Assembly (NCBI GenBank): GCA_022708385.1
Contig: JAKIYU010000144.1
Coordinates: forward strand, 1 to 6,733
DNA length: 6,733 bases
Reading direction: 5' to 3'
Origin: Bacteroidota bacterium
GTDB taxonomy: Bacteria; Bacteroidota; Bacteroidia; Bacteroidales; PXBB01
The notes under the pieces are model-generated. The model ran no database searches. It was not told where the DNA came from and saw only the letters and a program-made list of their open reading frames with translations. Positions 5,758 to 6,733 of this stretch are shown one piece after another; position 1 is the stretch's first letter, and the number at the start of each line of letters is the position of its first letter. The translations under genes and the position numbers were made by a program.

Positions 5758-6733
5758 ATGCCACGTCCTATATTCAGTTTGCTTATTCGCTACTTAAATG
5801 TGGTTTTAATACTAATGGCTTTTATATTTAATGTAAGAGCACAGGACACTCTTACGGTATTTCAGTATAACTTACTTTATTATGGAATAAATACGGATTT
5901 CTGTACAAGTACCAACAACAATATTACACAAAAGGAACTGAATTTAAAAAAAATCCTGCAGTATGCCAATCCTCATATTGTCTCTGTGAATGAGATGGAT
6001 GCTTCGGCAACCATTGCCAACCGTTTTCTGACCAATGTGCTTAATACCAATGGCATAACTTATTATAAAAGGGCCGATTTTACCAATTCTTCCGGCTCTA
6101 ATACCATGAATATGCTGTATTACGACAGCCGCAAACTGGCACTGCATTCGCAAAGGATACTTACGTCTTATTTCAGGGATATTAACATGTATAAGTTATA
6201 TCACAAAAGTCCTGACCTTGCAGCAACCCACGACACCACTTTTATATATTGTATCGTGGCGCATCTCAAAGCAGGCAGCACCGACTCAGACCAGCAAACG
6301 CGAAAATTGCAGACACAATATACCATGAGCAACCTCAACACAAGCGGTGTTAATTCAAGTGTACTTATTATGGGCGATTTCAATACACAGGCCTCTTCCG
6401 AGGCATCATTTCAGAACCTGATTACCCATTCCAACCTGAACATCAGGTTTTACGACCCTGTGAATCAACTGGGTACCTGGAACAATAACAGCGCTTTTAA
6501 AAATTACCACACCCAATCCACAACGGTAAATTCAGATAACTGCCATGCAGGCGGAGGCTTGGACGACAGGTTCGATTTTATACTCATCAATAATGCTGTT
6601 AAAAGCGGCACCCATAAAGTGCAGTATATTGATGATTCCTACAGAACGCTGGGGCAGGATGGCTACCGGTTTAACAACTCGGTCATTTTTCCATCAAATG
6701 CTGACGTGCCTGTGGATGTGGCTAATGCGCTTT
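5758..6733 (+). CDS. Secreted endonuclease/exonuclease/phosphatase family protein, 3' end outside window
   Basis: The frame is open from the ATG at 5758 to the window edge (325 residues visible). It begins with a Sec signal peptide: MPRPIFSLLIRY, a hydrophobic core to about residue 24, and probable cleavage after VRA (28) before QDTLTV. Motifs of the EEP fold (DNase I, sphingomyelinase and inositol phosphatase superfamily) follow in order: FQYNLLYYG (35-43, Asn38), VSVNEMD (75-81, metal-binding Glu79), VAHLKAG (167-173, His169), IMGDFNTQ (204-211, Asp207 and Asn209) and DDRFDFIL (269-276). The final Asp-His motif should lie just past the edge. The protein is likely exported to the periplasm or outside. 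Whether it cuts nucleic acid, lipid or another phosphoester cannot be told. Many Bacteroidota proteins of this type end in a type IX secretion signal, which would also be out of view. Confidence 0.85.
   Translation, partial: MPRPIFSLLIRYLNVVLILMAFIFNVRAQDTLTVFQYNLLYYGINTDFCTSTNNNITQKELNLKKILQYANPHIVSVNEMDASATIANRFLTNVLNTNGITYYKRADFTNSSGSNTMNMLYYDSRKLALHSQRILTSYFRDINMYKLYHKSPDLAATHDTTFIYCIVAHLKAGSTDSDQQTRKLQTQYTMSNLNTSGVNSSVLIMGDFNTQASSEASFQNLITHSNLNIRFYDPVNQLGTWNNNSAFKNYHTQSTTVNSDNCHAGGGLDDRFDFILINNAVKSGTHKVQYIDDSYRTLGQDGYRFNNSVIFPSNADVPVDVANAL

Overview
The window comes from the chromosome of a Bacteroidota bacterium. It is AT-rich and its A/T-rich gene leaders lack Shine-Dalgarno sequences. 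Several intergenic regions carry exact matches to the Bacteroidota -7 promoter element TAnnTTTG. The gene set also fits: a THX-type small ribosomal protein, a DUF4878-like lipoprotein and a secreted nuclease/phosphatase-fold protein. I see no phage, insertion sequence, CRISPR array, tRNA or rRNA. Coding density is high and no stretch over 300 bases lacks a gene.

Layout, left to right. (1) The C-terminal 90 residues of a SpoU/TrmH-family RNA 2'-O-methyltransferase end at 275. (2) A THX-type 30S ribosomal protein (374-748) has a long Lys/Ala/Glu-rich tail and its own candidate promoter. (3) Convergent to it on the minus strand is a two-gene unit. MurL, the UDP-MurNAc-L-Ala-L-Glu epimerase (3554-2166), comes first, followed 14 bases later by a MurD-family ligase best read as MurD2 (2151-775). 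(4) Divergent from murL is a YqgE/AlgH-family protein (3654-4229). (5) A perfect palindromic bidirectional terminator separates it from a convergent DUF4878-like lipoprotein (4713-4282). (6) A YfcE/MJ0936-type metallophosphoesterase (5383-4892) is divergent from clpS (5459-5731). (7) 26 bases after clpS begins a secreted endonuclease/exonuclease/phosphatase-family protein (5758 onward), which runs off the right edge before its last catalytic motif.

The most notable content is the murL-murD2 pair. In the route described for Xanthomonas, MurD2 adds L-Glu to UDP-MurNAc-L-Ala and MurL then epimerises the terminal L-Glu to D-Glu using ATP. This replaces the usual MurI plus MurD route. The pair implies that this bacterium can make, or only makes, the D-Glu of its peptidoglycan this way. 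That is a known pathway in a lineage where I would not have assumed it, not a new system. The other genes are ordinary housekeeping or envelope genes. I found no convincing evidence of a wholly undescribed system.
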